Positions 28,736 to 36,430 of a stretch of 64,000 nucleotides of DNA are shown here, piece by piece. Positions within the stretch are counted from its first letter, which is position 1, and every line of letters starts with the position of its first letter. Source of the stretch: Flavobacterium sp. (GTDB lineage Bacteria > Bacteroidota > Bacteroidia > Flavobacteriales > Flavobacteriaceae). The notes below the pieces were generated by a model. That model was not told where the DNA came from. It was given only the letters and a program-made list of their open reading frames with translations, and made no database searches. The stretch covers positions 1-64,000 of the forward strand of contig NZ_JASLCE010000050.1 of assembly GCF_030146175.1 (NCBI RefSeq), read 5' to 3'. Both the position numbers and the translations under genes were made by a program.

Positions 28736-30176
28736 TTTCTTTTTTATTTTGGCTGTTAAAACCCAATCGGGGCATGTCTCCCCATTTTTGTTCTTTCTGT
28801 CTGAAAAATTGCCAGTATCCTTTTAGAGAGGCATATATATTCACCGGATGGTACGCAAATGGCTCAATAAACGCCATTCCGGTCAGGATCAGTATTTCTT
28901 TCAGATTGGCATAATTGCGATACAAAATCTCGTCCAGAAATATCGAAACCAACGTTAAGATCAGGTAGAATAAATATACGAATAAAGAAACGTAAAATAG
29001 AAAAACATAATCAATATCCAGTATATAAAAACCGATCAGTAATGAGAAAACACCTAGTAATTCGAGAATCGGAACCATAAATTCGAACGAAAAGAAATAG
29101 GGCAGGATCAAAAAGGCGGTCTTTCCGTATTTCGGATTAAAAAACATCGTTCGGTGGATATATAAGGTCTGTACGAGTCCTCTGGCCCAACGGCTTCGTT
29201 GTCGGATTAAAACTTGCGCATTGGCCGGAACTTCGGTCCAGCATAGCGATTCCGGAATATATTTGATCAAAAATTTCTGCTTGGTGTCGTACATATGCTT
29301 CCGCATCCGGGTAATTAGCTCCATGTCTTCGCCTAGCGATTTGTGCCAGTAACCGCCGGCTGCAATGGCGACTTCCTTATCGAACATTCCCAATCCGCCG
29401 GAAACCAGTAACAGTCCGTTAATCTGACTCCAGGCCATTCGTCCGAAAAGAAACGCCCGTACATATTCCAGTTCCTGAAAACGCGCATACCAATTGGTTG
29501 GAAAGTGGACTTTTACGAGAAAACCATCCTTTACCTCACAGGAATTGGATATCCGGATTCCGGCTCCGGTGGCAATTACCTTCCGCTTGCTTTCCATAAA
29601 CGGCTTGGCCAGCTTGATAATCGTATCTTTCTTTAAAATGCAATCCACATCCGTACAAAGGAACAGCGGATGCTTGGCAGAATTGATTCCGGCATTGGAA
29701 GCATCGGCCTTACTCTTCCCATTTTCTTTATCAACCACCAATAATTTGGCATAAATAGGGTTGGTTGATTTATAATGTCCGCGTACTTTTCGCGTTTTGA
29801 TCTTTTCTTTGTAATAGAAATCCACCTGAACCAGCTGGAATTCCCGGATTAGTTTTTCGAGCGTATCGTCCACACTACCGTCATTTACGATGATCACTTC
29901 AAAATTCGGATACGTAAGCGAAAGCAGGGATTTTACGTTGGAAACAATAGTCGCCCCCTCGTTATAAGCCGGAGCGATTACCGAAACCCCGATCATATTA
30001 TTAGACTTTACCAATAAATCATCGTGGATAAAATACTTGGCATTCAGGTGTTTTTTGATCGCCAGATACGAAAGCACGGCGAGAAACAGATAGAATAAAA
30101 TATAACTGGAAGAGAAAATCGCTACAAATGTCTCGTAGAACCTTTCGAAAGCCTCCAAATAGTATCTCGAAATCAT
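28722..30176 (-). CDS. processive family 2 glycosyltransferase (PgaC/hyaluronan-synthase-like)
   Basis: A 484-residue inner-membrane protein. A helix (about 22-42) precedes a GT-A domain with IAPAYNEG (67-74), NDGSVDDT (98-105), the metal-binding CTDVDC (174-179), the base LGEDME (281-286) and QRSRW (326-330). The D, DxD, ED and Q/RxxRW set marks processive beta-glycan synthases such as PgaC. Three to four C-terminal helices follow. The sugar is not predictable from this alone. Its ATG overlaps the HEAT gene stop by 4 bases. Confidence 0.88.
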   Translation of the reverse strand: MISRYYLEAFERFYETFVAIFSSSYILFYLFLAVLSYLAIKKHLNAKYFIHDDLLVKSNNMIGVSVIAPAYNEGATIVSNVKSLLSLTYPNFEVIIVNDGSVDDTLEKLIREFQLVQVDFYYKEKIKTRKVRGHYKSTNPIYAKLLVVDKENGKSKADASNAGINSAKHPLFLCTDVDCILKKDTIIKLAKPFMESKRKVIATGAGIRISNSCEVKDGFLVKVHFPTNWYARFQELEYVRAFLFGRMAWSQINGLLLVSGGLGMFDKEVAIAAGGYWHKSLGEDMELITRMRKHMYDTKQKFLIKYIPESLCWTEVPANAQVLIRQRSRWARGLVQTLYIHRTMFFNPKYGKTAFLILPYFFSFEFMVPILELLGVFSLLIGFYILDIDYVFLFYVSLFVYLFYLILTLVSIFLDEILYRNYANLKEILILTGMAFIEPFAYHPVNIYASLKGYWQFFRQKEQKWGDMPRLGFNSQNKKENETA

Positions 30177-31228
30177 AAGTAAGGATTTTTAACGTGTTTT
30201 TTAATTTTAATAATTTCGAAATCTTCTTTGAAATTGGATTTCAGATAGGAAGAATCGAGGGTGTCGAGCGTTCGTACCGCTTCGAGTTTGGTCGCCGGAT
30301 TAACGGATCGGTGTAAATAATCGTCGATAAAGACAATGGATTGCTGATTTCCGATAACGGCCAGTGTTTGCAAAATAGCGATTTTATTTTCAATTTCCTC
30401 AGACGCGAACATATCGATTAACAACGGTTCGGCTTCAAAAAGAAAGAGATCCTGTAAGGCAATGATCACCTCTTTTCGAATCATTTTATTATCCGATTGT
30501 AACAGCGATAATAAAGTGTCTTTTTCGACCGTATAATTGTAATACACCATAAAGCGGATTCCAAGTTTTACGATCGACGGGTTTTGCGCGGTGATCCAAT
30601 CCTTGATGTTTTTTGGAATCGGAAATTTTTTATGGTACAGTAAGTCCATTACTTTTAATTCGTCGATAAGTGAAATCTCATACGGATAATCACTTAAAAA
30701 ATCCAGTTTTTTCGAGGTTAACGATATAAACGCGATAAAAGCATTGGAACGCAGAATCCTGTTTTTATGATTCATGTATTTTTTGACCAGACTTTCGCCT
30801 TCTTCGTATTCGAGTACCTGGAAATGGTAAATCCCTTTGCATTTAATATACCAACGACGACTGTTGATCAACTTTTCGCTAAAATTAGGTAGTCCGAAAC
30901 TCTTGTAGATATCCAGGATAGGCGCAGTAACTTCTCCTTTAATGTTTTGTTTTAGCTCGATAATACAGCTGGTAACCATACTCTTACACCACATACTGCC
31001 ATACGGAATCTGTTTTTTAAAATCACGGATACGATTTTGGTAATCTTCGGCATCGGTAAAAAGTAATTCGGTAAGGAAGGCGGTAATTTTCTGGCGTACC
31101 GTCAAACGGTATTGTTTGCTGTATTCATACACGATACGATCGCTTATTGTGACAAGAATGACCACGATAAGGAAAATAACCAAAAAAGGTACGATAAAGT
31201 TAATTAAATAGTACTTAAATACTTCCAA
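30173..31228 (-). CDS. membrane-anchored HEAT-repeat protein
   Basis: A 351-residue protein. An N-terminal helix (about 9-30, FIVPFLVIFLIVVILVTI) anchors it. Residues about 50-340 form HEAT-like helical pairs, for example NRILRSNAFIAFISLT, DNKMIRKEVIIALQDL and NKIAILQTLAVIGNQQS. It is the first gene of a three-gene operon with the GT2 synthase (ATGA overlap) and the YaiO barrel, so it probably acts as an assembly or regulatory partner of the synthase. It has its own -7 promoter element at 31252. Confidence 0.75.
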   Translation of the reverse strand: MEVFKYYLINFIVPFLVIFLIVVILVTISDRIVYEYSKQYRLTVRQKITAFLTELLFTDAEDYQNRIRDFKKQIPYGSMWCKSMVTSCIIELKQNIKGEVTAPILDIYKSFGLPNFSEKLINSRRWYIKCKGIYHFQVLEYEEGESLVKKYMNHKNRILRSNAFIAFISLTSKKLDFLSDYPYEISLIDELKVMDLLYHKKFPIPKNIKDWITAQNPSIVKLGIRFMVYYNYTVEKDTLLSLLQSDNKMIRKEVIIALQDLFLFEAEPLLIDMFASEEIENKIAILQTLAVIGNQQSIVFIDDYLHRSVNPATKLEAVRTLDTLDSSYLKSNFKEDFEIIKIKKHVKNPYL

Positions 31229-31251
31229 ACGAATGATTTAGGATGAGCGGC

Positions 31252-31259
31252 AAAGGTAG
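31252..31259 (-). promoter_or_regulatory. -7 promoter element for the HEAT/GT2/YaiO operon
   Basis: TACCTTTG on the minus strand, 23 bases before the start codon at 31228. No TTG lies at the expected distance. Confidence 0.42.
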
Positions 31260-31430
31260 TAAATTTTACGAGGTCTTGACGTTAAATTTTTCTAAAACCA
31301 AGGCGAAATGTGATTTAAGTTGCTGATTTTTAGTAGTGTTATGACTTTTTTTATCTGGTCAGAAATTTCTGAAAATGATATAATAAGTTTCGTTTTTTAG
31401 CTAAAGCTGCTTTAAACGCCATCTTTCTAC

Positions 31431-31460
31431 ACCTGACAGGTTTTTAAAACCCGTCAGGTA
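31431..31460. repeat. interspersed palindromic repeat, copy 1 (one arm mutated)
   Basis: Left arm ACCTGACAGGT, centre TTTTAAA and right arm ACCCGTCAGGT (one base changed in the right arm). It overlaps the last 17 bases of the XRE gene and supplies its stop codon. The other copies are at 32054, 32791, 35483 and 49266. Confidence 0.9.
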
Positions 31461-31941
31461 TATAGTTCTCCAAACTATTTAATTTATCAAGTAGCTTTTC
31501 GAGTAAAGCCACTTTTTCTTTTTCGGAGGTGACCAATTGCTTTTCAGTTTCCAATAAACGTTCATAAAGCTTTTTGTTTTCATCGAGCGCTTCTAACCAT
31601 TTTTCAACAGGATTGATATTAAACGTTGGATAATTATTGTACAGTGAATTACCAGTAGCTGTATCACTATTGTTTACGGTATTGGAAATAATAGTGATGG
31701 CCGATTCTTCGTCAAAACTTTCGAGAGCGTTAATCGGAATCTTTAAAATTTCGGAAAGCCTTTGTAGTATTTCTTTCTCTATGGTTTCTTTTTGTTCCAA
31801 AAGTGATATTTTTTGCTGATTCCAATCCTCGCCCATTTCAAATGCCAAGACTTCTTGCTTTATTTCAAGCATTTCACGAAAGCGTTTGAGATTACGTCCC
31901 TGATGAATTTTATTCTCTTTGTCTTTTGTCGTAGTAGTCAT
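31444..31941 (-). CDS. XRE-type helix-turn-helix regulator with coiled-coil tail
   Basis: A 165-residue protein. The DNA-binding domain is at about residues 14-75 (GRNLKRFREMLEIKQEVLA, WNQQKISLLEQ, RLSEILKIPINAL). A linker rich in Asn, Ser and Thr is followed by a charged heptad-like segment (about 112-158) that should dimerise as a coiled coil. The final codons, encoding Pro-Asp-Gly-Phe and the stop, lie inside a palindromic repeat, so the C-terminus was probably rewritten by the repeat. It sits between repeat copies 1 and 2 and upstream of the polysaccharide operon. Target genes unknown. Confidence 0.8.
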   Translation of the reverse strand: MTTTTKDKENKIHQGRNLKRFREMLEIKQEVLAFEMGEDWNQQKISLLEQKETIEKEILQRLSEILKIPINALESFDEESAITIISNTVNNSDTATGNSLYNNYPTFNINPVEKWLEALDENKKLYERLLETEKQLVTSEKEKVALLEKLLDKLNSLENYIPDGF

Positions 31942-32053
31942 GGCATATAAGTTTAGAGTTTAGAGCGTGAATTAAAGATACACCCAAATAATGACGTATT
32001 AGAATTATCGGAGCGAATGACCTAGAGATGGGGTTTGTTGTCTTGCTACTTGC

Positions 32054-32088
32054 TACACCTGACAGGTTTTCAAAACCTGTCAGGTGTA
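32054..32088. repeat. interspersed palindromic repeat, copy 2 (perfect)
   Basis: A perfect 35-base palindrome with one central base: TACACCTGACAGGTTTT, C, AAAACCTGTCAGGTGTA. It lies 10 bases past the stop of the minus gene at 32098 and upstream of the XRE gene. Confidence 0.95.
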
Positions 32089-32097
32089 ATAACTGTT

Positions 32098-32685
32098 TTA
32101 TTTCTCAGGAACCAAAGGTTCTGCATATTGATAATATTTGAAACCATCCCATGTAAAATCGGTAGCATCGGTTCCGATATCCCAGGCAAAAATATCTTCC
32201 TGATAGGTTTGTACGCTTGTGATCATAAAACAACTACCATCGGGATAATACTCAAAATCATAAATATTGACGTTGTCTTTGTAGTAACTTTTATCGGTAA
32301 GGACACAGGTTAATACGCCCTCTTTCGGTTCGTATTTTTTATAACAAATGATATTGGCATTCGCATCTGTAACCGTAATCCTTTTGTCGGTTAGGATATG
32401 GTCGGTATATGTTAAATCTTCAGTGACCTGATAGGCGTTTTGTGTATAAATAAAAGTAATGGATGCCGTTCCGTTTTGTTCGTTTACAAGACGATCGATG
32501 TCCGCTTCTGAATAGGCATAAAAGGCAATGTTTGACAATTCGTCATTGATATAGGTTTTTTTGTGGATAATAGTGTTGTTTTCGGAATAGGTTTCAAAAA
32601 GATAGTCCGGAAGGTAATCGGATTTCGTTTTCTCGATCGTTATTTTGGTTCCGTTTGCGTTGGTATAGTGGTGAATGTCTTCCAT
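32098..32685 (-). CDS. protein of unknown function between palindromic repeats
   Basis: A 195-residue soluble, acidic, Tyr- and Thr-rich protein without a signal peptide. I recognise no domain. Strand-rich segments recur, for example ITIEKTKSDYLPDYLFETY, YIYTQNAYQVTEDLTY-like stretches and IYDFEYYPDGSCFM, giving the look of repeated beta-hairpins as in antitoxin/immunity-type or MORN/WG-like proteins, but this is not a firm assignment. It is flanked by repeat copies 2 and 3 and has no operon partner. Its base composition resembles the neighbours. Confidence 0.6.
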   Translation of the reverse strand: MEDIHHYTNANGTKITIEKTKSDYLPDYLFETYSENNTIIHKKTYINDELSNIAFYAYSEADIDRLVNEQNGTASITFIYTQNAYQVTEDLTYTDHILTDKRITVTDANANIICYKKYEPKEGVLTCVLTDKSYYKDNVNIYDFEYYPDGSCFMITSVQTYQEDIFAWDIGTDATDFTWDGFKYYQYAEPLVPEK

Positions 32686-32790
32686 AATTGCGATTTGGAT
32701 TATGCTTTGAATAGCTTTTTCGATTCAAAAACTATTCCGGAATTTCTAAAAATACGGATTTCAAAAACGTACTTAAAAATTTGAATCTAC

Positions 32791-32820
32791 TACACCTGAC
32801 AGGTTTTTAAAACGGAGGTA
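32791..32820. repeat. interspersed palindromic repeat, copy 3 (decayed right arm)
   Basis: The left arm TACACCTGACAGGTTTTT is intact. The right arm is reduced to AAAAC-GG-AGGTA, as if a few bases were lost. It lies 20 bases past the stop of the TIGR02757 gene. Confidence 0.75.
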
Positions 32821-32839
32821 TGAAGAGGTATTTAAAATC

Positions 32840-33628
32840 CTACTTAAACCCTTCAAAAACACCTAATCCAAACAGCGCAAAGTCGTATTTTACAGGATCA
32901 TTCGGATCCATAAGGCGTAGCTTTTTATCTAATTCGGCCAGTGCTTTTCCGTCGTTTTGTTTACGGGTTAAAAGTCCGAGTTTGCGGGCGACATTTCCGG
33001 AATGTACATCCAGTGGACAGGATAAGGCGGCTGGTGAAATCGATTTCCAGATTCCCAAATCCACGCCTTTGTTATCCTTTCGGGCCATCCAACGCAGAAA
33101 CATATTGATCCGCTTGGCAGCCGAACCATTTGCCGGATCGGAAACATGTTTTTGCGTTCGATTTTGGTGTTCAATTTCAAAAAAGACACGTTTAAATTCC
33201 GTAATACCGGCTTGCATCGAATCCGGTTGCTGATGTTGTGCGAACACGGCTTCGAGTCCGTTATGATTGTGGTAGATGTTTTGCAGGCTTTTGATAAAAA
33301 ATACCATATCGGTACCATTAAACGTCCGGTGTACAAAACTTTCCATCCGTTCCAACTGATCGTCGGTATGCGACATTACAAAATCGTAAGGCGAATTGCC
33401 CATAAGCTCCATCATCCGCTGTGCGTTTTTGATAATCATCTTACGGTTTCCCCATGCAATCGTCGCACTTAGAAAACCGGCAATTTCAATATCTTCTTTT
33501 TGCGAATACAAATGTGGGATCTGTATTGGATCGGATTCGATAAAATCGGGATGGTTGTATAATTCAACCTTTTCGTTTAAAAACGATTGCAATTCGTCGA
33601 GTGCCAGTTCCGGATGTGTGGTTTTCAT
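32840..33628 (-). CDS. TIGR02757 (DUF2400) family protein
   Basis: A 262-residue protein matching a conserved Bacteroidota/proteobacterial family of unknown function. Recognisable parts are LASYNHPDFIESDPIQIPH-like residues near 17-32, IAGFLSATIAWGNRKMI near 48-64 and DVHSGNVARKLGLL near 213-226. The helical pattern, with a late Asp-x-His followed by RKLGLL, recalls HhH-GPD-type DNA glycosylase folds, which would be inference only. Its start overlaps the stop of the lolD-like gene by one base (TAATG), so the two are co-transcribed. Confidence 0.8.
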   Translation of the reverse strand: MKTTHPELALDELQSFLNEKVELYNHPDFIESDPIQIPHLYSQKEDIEIAGFLSATIAWGNRKMIIKNAQRMMELMGNSPYDFVMSHTDDQLERMESFVHRTFNGTDMVFFIKSLQNIYHNHNGLEAVFAQHQQPDSMQAGITEFKRVFFEIEHQNRTQKHVSDPANGSAAKRINMFLRWMARKDNKGVDLGIWKSISPAALSCPLDVHSGNVARKLGLLTRKQNDGKALAELDKKLRLMDPNDPVKYDFALFGLGVFEGFK

Positions 33629-34299
33629 TATATGGATTGTCTACTAATTTGTCCGTCGACCATAACCAACTTACGATCGGCCATATTGGCCAATTCTTCG
33701 TTATGGGTTACGATGACAAATGTTTGTCCGAATTCGTCCCGTAATTTAAAAAACAACTGGTGCAGGTTTTCAGCCGAATGCGTATCCAGATTCCCGGACG
33801 GTTCATCGGCAAAAATCACAGCAGGTTTGTTGATCAGTGAACGGGCTACGGCTACACGTTGTTGTTCACCACCGGAAAGTTCACCCGGTTTGTGATGCAT
33901 ACGATGATATAAACCCAGATAATTCAATAATTTGATGGCTTCGTCTTCGACTTCCTTTTTCTCCTTACCGGCGATAAAAGCGGGAATACAAACATTTTCA
34001 AGTGCCGTAAACTCCGGTAAAAGCTGGTGGAACTGGAAAATAAAACCCAGTTGCTGGTTTCGGAATTTGGACAACGCTTTATCATTCATTTTTAGGATGT
34101 CCTCATTGTTGATGAGCAATGAAGTGCCATTTTCCACTGTTGGTTTATCCAGCGTACCCAGAATTTGCAATAGCGTCGTTTTTCCGGCTCCGGAGGCACC
34201 CACAATCGAAACGATTTCGCCCTTTTGGATATGCAGATCAACTCCTTTCAACACATGAAGTTTGTCGTAAAATTTATGAATATTCTTAGCCTGTATCAT
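33628..34299 (-). CDS. lolD: lipoprotein-releasing-type ABC transporter ATPase (LolD/MacB-like)
   Basis: A 223-residue ABC ATPase. Walker [10 protein letters not shown] (34-42), [18 protein letters not shown] (about 90-107), [15 protein letters not shown] (about 139) and Walker [14 protein letters not shown] are present. The [16 protein letters not shown] stretch is the LolD-type signature. It would power a LolE-like permease in extraction of lipoproteins from the inner membrane. No permease is adjacent. It is distinct from ftsE at 0.8 kb. It is the first gene of a two-gene operon. Confidence 0.82.
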   Translation of the reverse strand: MIQAKNIHKFYDKLHVLKGVDLHIQKGEIVSIVGASGAGKTTLLQILGTLDKPTVENGTSLLINNEDILKMNDKALSKFRNQQLGFIFQFHQLLPEFTALENVCIPAFIAGKEKKEVEDEAIKLLNYLGLYHRMHHKPGELSGGEQQRVAVARSLINKPAVIFADEPSGNLDTHSAENLHQLFFKLRDEFGQTFVIVTHNEELANMADRKLVMVDGQISRQSI

Positions 34300-34416
34300 T
34301 TTAGTGAATTTCTACAAAGAAACGAAGATTTTGAGTAAAATGAAATCCGTAGCCGATATAATTCCGTATAGATATAAAGTTTCGTTAACAACAAAATATC
34401 TCCTTTCGGATTTGAT

Positions 34417-34424
34417 TAATTTTG
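34417..34424 (+). promoter_or_regulatory. -7 promoter element for msrA
   Basis: TAATTTTG matches TAnnTTTG and lies 15 bases before the ATG at 34440. It overlaps an in-frame TTG codon at 34422, which is therefore not the start. Confidence 0.45.
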
Positions 34425-34439
34425 ATAAAAACTAAAGCT

Positions 34440-35084
34440 ATGAAAAGTATTTTTGTATTACTCATTTCACTTGGCGCGCTATCGTGTCAGTCCAGTGATA
34501 AAAAAATAAGTGCTGAAAAAAACAAAGCGATAAATACAATGAACGAACAAAAAGGATTGCAAGTGGCCACTGTGGCCGGAGGTTGCTTTTGGTGTACGGA
34601 AGCCCTGTTTTTGGAATTAAAAGGTGTTAAAAAAGTAGTATCCGGTTATACGGGCGGAACGGTTAAAAATCCAACGTATAAAGAGGTGTGTACCGGAACG
34701 ACCGGTCATGCGGAAGCAATTGAGATCACGTTTGATCCGGGGCAGATTTCCTATGAGGATATTTTAGAAGTCTTTTTTGCGACACACGACCCGACGACTT
34801 TAAACCGTCAGGGTGCCGATGTGGGAACACAATATCGCAGCGAAATCTTTTATCATGATGAAGCGCAGAAAAAAGCAGCTGAAAATTTTATCAAACTTCT
34901 AAATGATCAAAATATTTATGGTAAAAATGTGGTGACAAAAGTAAGCCAGGCGGTAACTTTTTATCCGGCCGAAGATTACCATCAGGATTATTACAATCAG
35001 AATAAATCACAACCGTATTGTATGGCGGTGATCAATCCAAAACTAGACAAGCTGCGTAAAAACTATAAGTCGATGCTCAAATAA
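34440..35084 (+). CDS. msrA: peptide-methionine (S)-S-oxide reductase, lipoprotein form
   Basis: A 214-residue protein. The signal sequence MKSIFVLLISLGALSCQSS has a lipobox (LGALSC, Cys16), so this MsrA is predicted to be a lipoprotein facing the periplasm. The catalytic motif GGCFWC places Cys49 and Cys52, followed by GYTGG, GHAEAIEITFDP and RSEIFYHDEAQ. It reduces methionine-S-sulfoxide in proteins. A start at 34422 is excluded because the promoter element overlaps it. The next gene starts 45 bases later on the same strand. Confidence 0.93.
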   Translation: MKSIFVLLISLGALSCQSSDKKISAEKNKAINTMNEQKGLQVATVAGGCFWCTEALFLELKGVKKVVSGYTGGTVKNPTYKEVCTGTTGHAEAIEITFDPGQISYEDILEVFFATHDPTTLNRQGADVGTQYRSEIFYHDEAQKKAAENFIKLLNDQNIYGKNVVTKVSQAVTFYPAEDYHQDYYNQNKSQPYCMAVINPKLDKLRKNYKSMLK

Positions 35085-35129
35085 TTTTGGCACTGATTTT
35101 GCGTTATATAGTCTTAAAAAAGTAGTAAA

Positions 35130-35423
35130 ATGACTGAAATTCAGGTAAAAGCAGCCGCGGCAGACAAACAGCGGAAATTGATGTTGAGCATACTCTTCGA
35201 CCTGATCGGGTGTATGACCTACTTGCTTCCGTTTTTAGGGGAGTTTCTGGACATTGCCTGGGCTCCGATAGCCGGTTTTATTCTGGCGCGGATGTATAAA
35301 GGTACGATCGGTACGGTAGGTGGTATTTTTGCCTTTGTGGAAGAGTTAATGCCGGGACTGGATTTTATTCCAACGTTTACCCTGACTTGGATTTATACGT
35401 ATGTCATCAGAAAGCAGGAATAG
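35130..35423 (+). CDS. small membrane protein of unknown function
   Basis: A 97-residue protein. A helical pair covers residues about 18-42 (LMLSILFDLIGCMTYLLPFLGEFLD) and about 43-57 (IAWAPIAGFILARMY). A third hydrophobic segment lies at the C-terminus (FIPTFTLTWIYTYVI). Conserved-looking turns are LGEFLDIAWAPIAG and GGIFAFVEELMPGLDFIPT, reminiscent of a small family in Flavobacteriia, function unknown. It may share a transcript with msrA. A terminator and then repeat copy 4 follow. Confidence 0.7.
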   Translation: MTEIQVKAAAADKQRKLMLSILFDLIGCMTYLLPFLGEFLDIAWAPIAGFILARMYKGTIGTVGGIFAFVEELMPGLDFIPTFTLTWIYTYVIRKQE

Positions 35424-35440
35424 CGAAAAAGAACATAGAG

Positions 35441-35470
35441 AAAAGAGGCTGTGATAAGCCTCTTTTTTTA
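35441..35470 (+). terminator. terminator after the 97-residue membrane protein
   Basis: AAAAGAGGCT (35441-35450) pairs with AGCCTCTTTT (35457-35466) and runs into Ts. Confidence 0.85.
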
Positions 35471-35482
35471 TTGTCTATCTAT

Positions 35483-35517
35483 TACACCTGACAGGTTTTA
35501 AAAACCTGTCAGGTGTA
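35483..35517. repeat. interspersed palindromic repeat, copy 4 (perfect)
   Basis: A perfect 35-base palindrome around a central A: TACACCTGACAGGTTTT, A, AAAACCTGTCAGGTGTA. It lies between convergent genes, just past a classical terminator, so it is not needed as the main terminator of the plus gene. Confidence 0.95.
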
Positions 35518-35537
35518 GCGATTATCAGATGATATGC

Positions 35538-35849
35538 TTATTCTTTCTTTTTAAAAAGAAATCCCAATCCCATATGGCGAAGCATTTTTTTTACGAAATT
35601 CCAGAAAAAAGTAAATTGTCCGAAAATGGTTCCGATAATCACCAAAAGTACTTTATACACCGGAAGGATGATCACAATTCGCAAGGGCCAATAGAGCCAC
35701 GGCGTAAGGTTGTCTTTGGTGATGCCAAGCCATTCCACTAGCGGTTTCGACAGGTAAGAAGCTGTTGATCCGGTTATGGCAAATACGGTAAAAATGATGA
35801 CTAACTGGAAGTTGGAAGAAACGCCCCAACGTCGTTTTAATTTTTCCAT
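35538..35849 (-). CDS. small membrane protein (resembles DUF6787)
   Basis: A 103-residue protein beginning MEKLKRRWGVSSNFQLVII. Two hydrophobic helices lie at about 15-35 and 52-70 (LYWPLRIVIILPVYKVLLVIIGTIFG), with a basic tail FLFKKKE. An earlier ATG at 35897 overlaps the upstream gene and gives no conserved sequence, so I use 35849. By recall it matches a Flavobacteriia family annotated as DUF6787, function unknown. It lies downstream of, and probably co-transcribed with, the lipoprotein at 36.3 kb. Confidence 0.65.
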   Translation of the reverse strand: MEKLKRRWGVSSNFQLVIIFTVFAITGSTASYLSKPLVEWLGITKDNLTPWLYWPLRIVIILPVYKVLLVIIGTIFGQFTFFWNFVKKMLRHMGLGFLFKKKE

Positions 35850-35880
35850 TGCTTTTGAAATAGGCTCAAAAATACAATTT

Positions 35881-36327
35881 TTATGGTCGCGGCGCAAAGC
35901 CTCCGAGGCGAATATTGTTTTTTAATTGGAAATAGACTAAATAATTATAGAGTAAATAGTTCACTTCATAACCATAATCGGTGCCACTGTTATAATCGAT
36001 GGTCATGGTAAATAAATTTTCTTGTCCCGGCTTTAAACCAGTAACGTGGGTATTCCATCCGGTTACCCACTGAATATTCCGGCTTTCGAGATAATTCTGA
36101 TCGTAAAAACCTCTTGGTTTAGCTCTGGCGATTAACCAGGAATTGAAACCAGGATCGATAATGATAATCTCGTATTGTAGTTCGTCATTAGCGATACGAA
36201 TGGTGTCATTTGTTGTAGCTGTCGGATCAATTTCAGCCCGATCGGCTGCAGTAACGGGTCTGGGCGTATTACAGCTCCAGAGAACAATCAGGAAAAACAA
36301 AATTCCGGGGTAAAGCAGCTTTTTCAT
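35881..36327 (-). CDS. lipoprotein of unknown function (resembles DUF6146)
   Basis: A 148-residue protein with lipobox LWSC (about Cys19) after a clear signal sequence. The body has YEIIIIDPGFNSWLIARAKP and a YLESRNIQWVTGWN segment, then a C-terminal YLLYNYLVYFQLKNNIRL. By recall this resembles DUF6146, found in Flavobacteriia next to the small DUF6787-like membrane protein, as here. A role in the envelope is inferred from location only. Confidence 0.65.
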   Translation of the reverse strand: MKKLLYPGILFFLIVLWSCNTPRPVTAADRAEIDPTATTNDTIRIANDELQYEIIIIDPGFNSWLIARAKPRGFYDQNYLESRNIQWVTGWNTHVTGLKPGQENLFTMTIDYNSGTDYGYEVNYLLYNYLVYFQLKNNIRLGGFAPRP

Positions 36328-36381
36328 AGGATTGTTTTCCTATAAAAATACTAAAAATGCGTAGGATAACCACTGTTTTTA

Positions 36382-36411
36382 ACAAAAAAAGCCGGGCGAT
36401 TACCCGGCTTT
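36382..36411 (-). terminator. terminator after the DUF937 gene
   Basis: AAAGCCGGG (36388-36396) pairs with CCCGGCTTT (36403-36411). On the minus strand a T tract (complement of 36384-36390) follows. Confidence 0.85.
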
Positions 36412-36430
36412 CTATAAAATGATATGGTTT

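Noticed and set aside
32098..32685. Toxin-antitoxin or immunity pair formed by the XRE gene and the unknown gene
   Set aside because: The genes are 156 bases apart with a palindrome between, the XRE protein is longer than usual antitoxins and the neighbour has no toxin motif.
31431..32820. Integron-like gene cassettes with attC sites
   Set aside because: Each gene has a 3' palindrome in the same orientation, as in cassettes, but the repeats are short, nearly perfect and lack the attC core sites, and no integrase gene is in the window.
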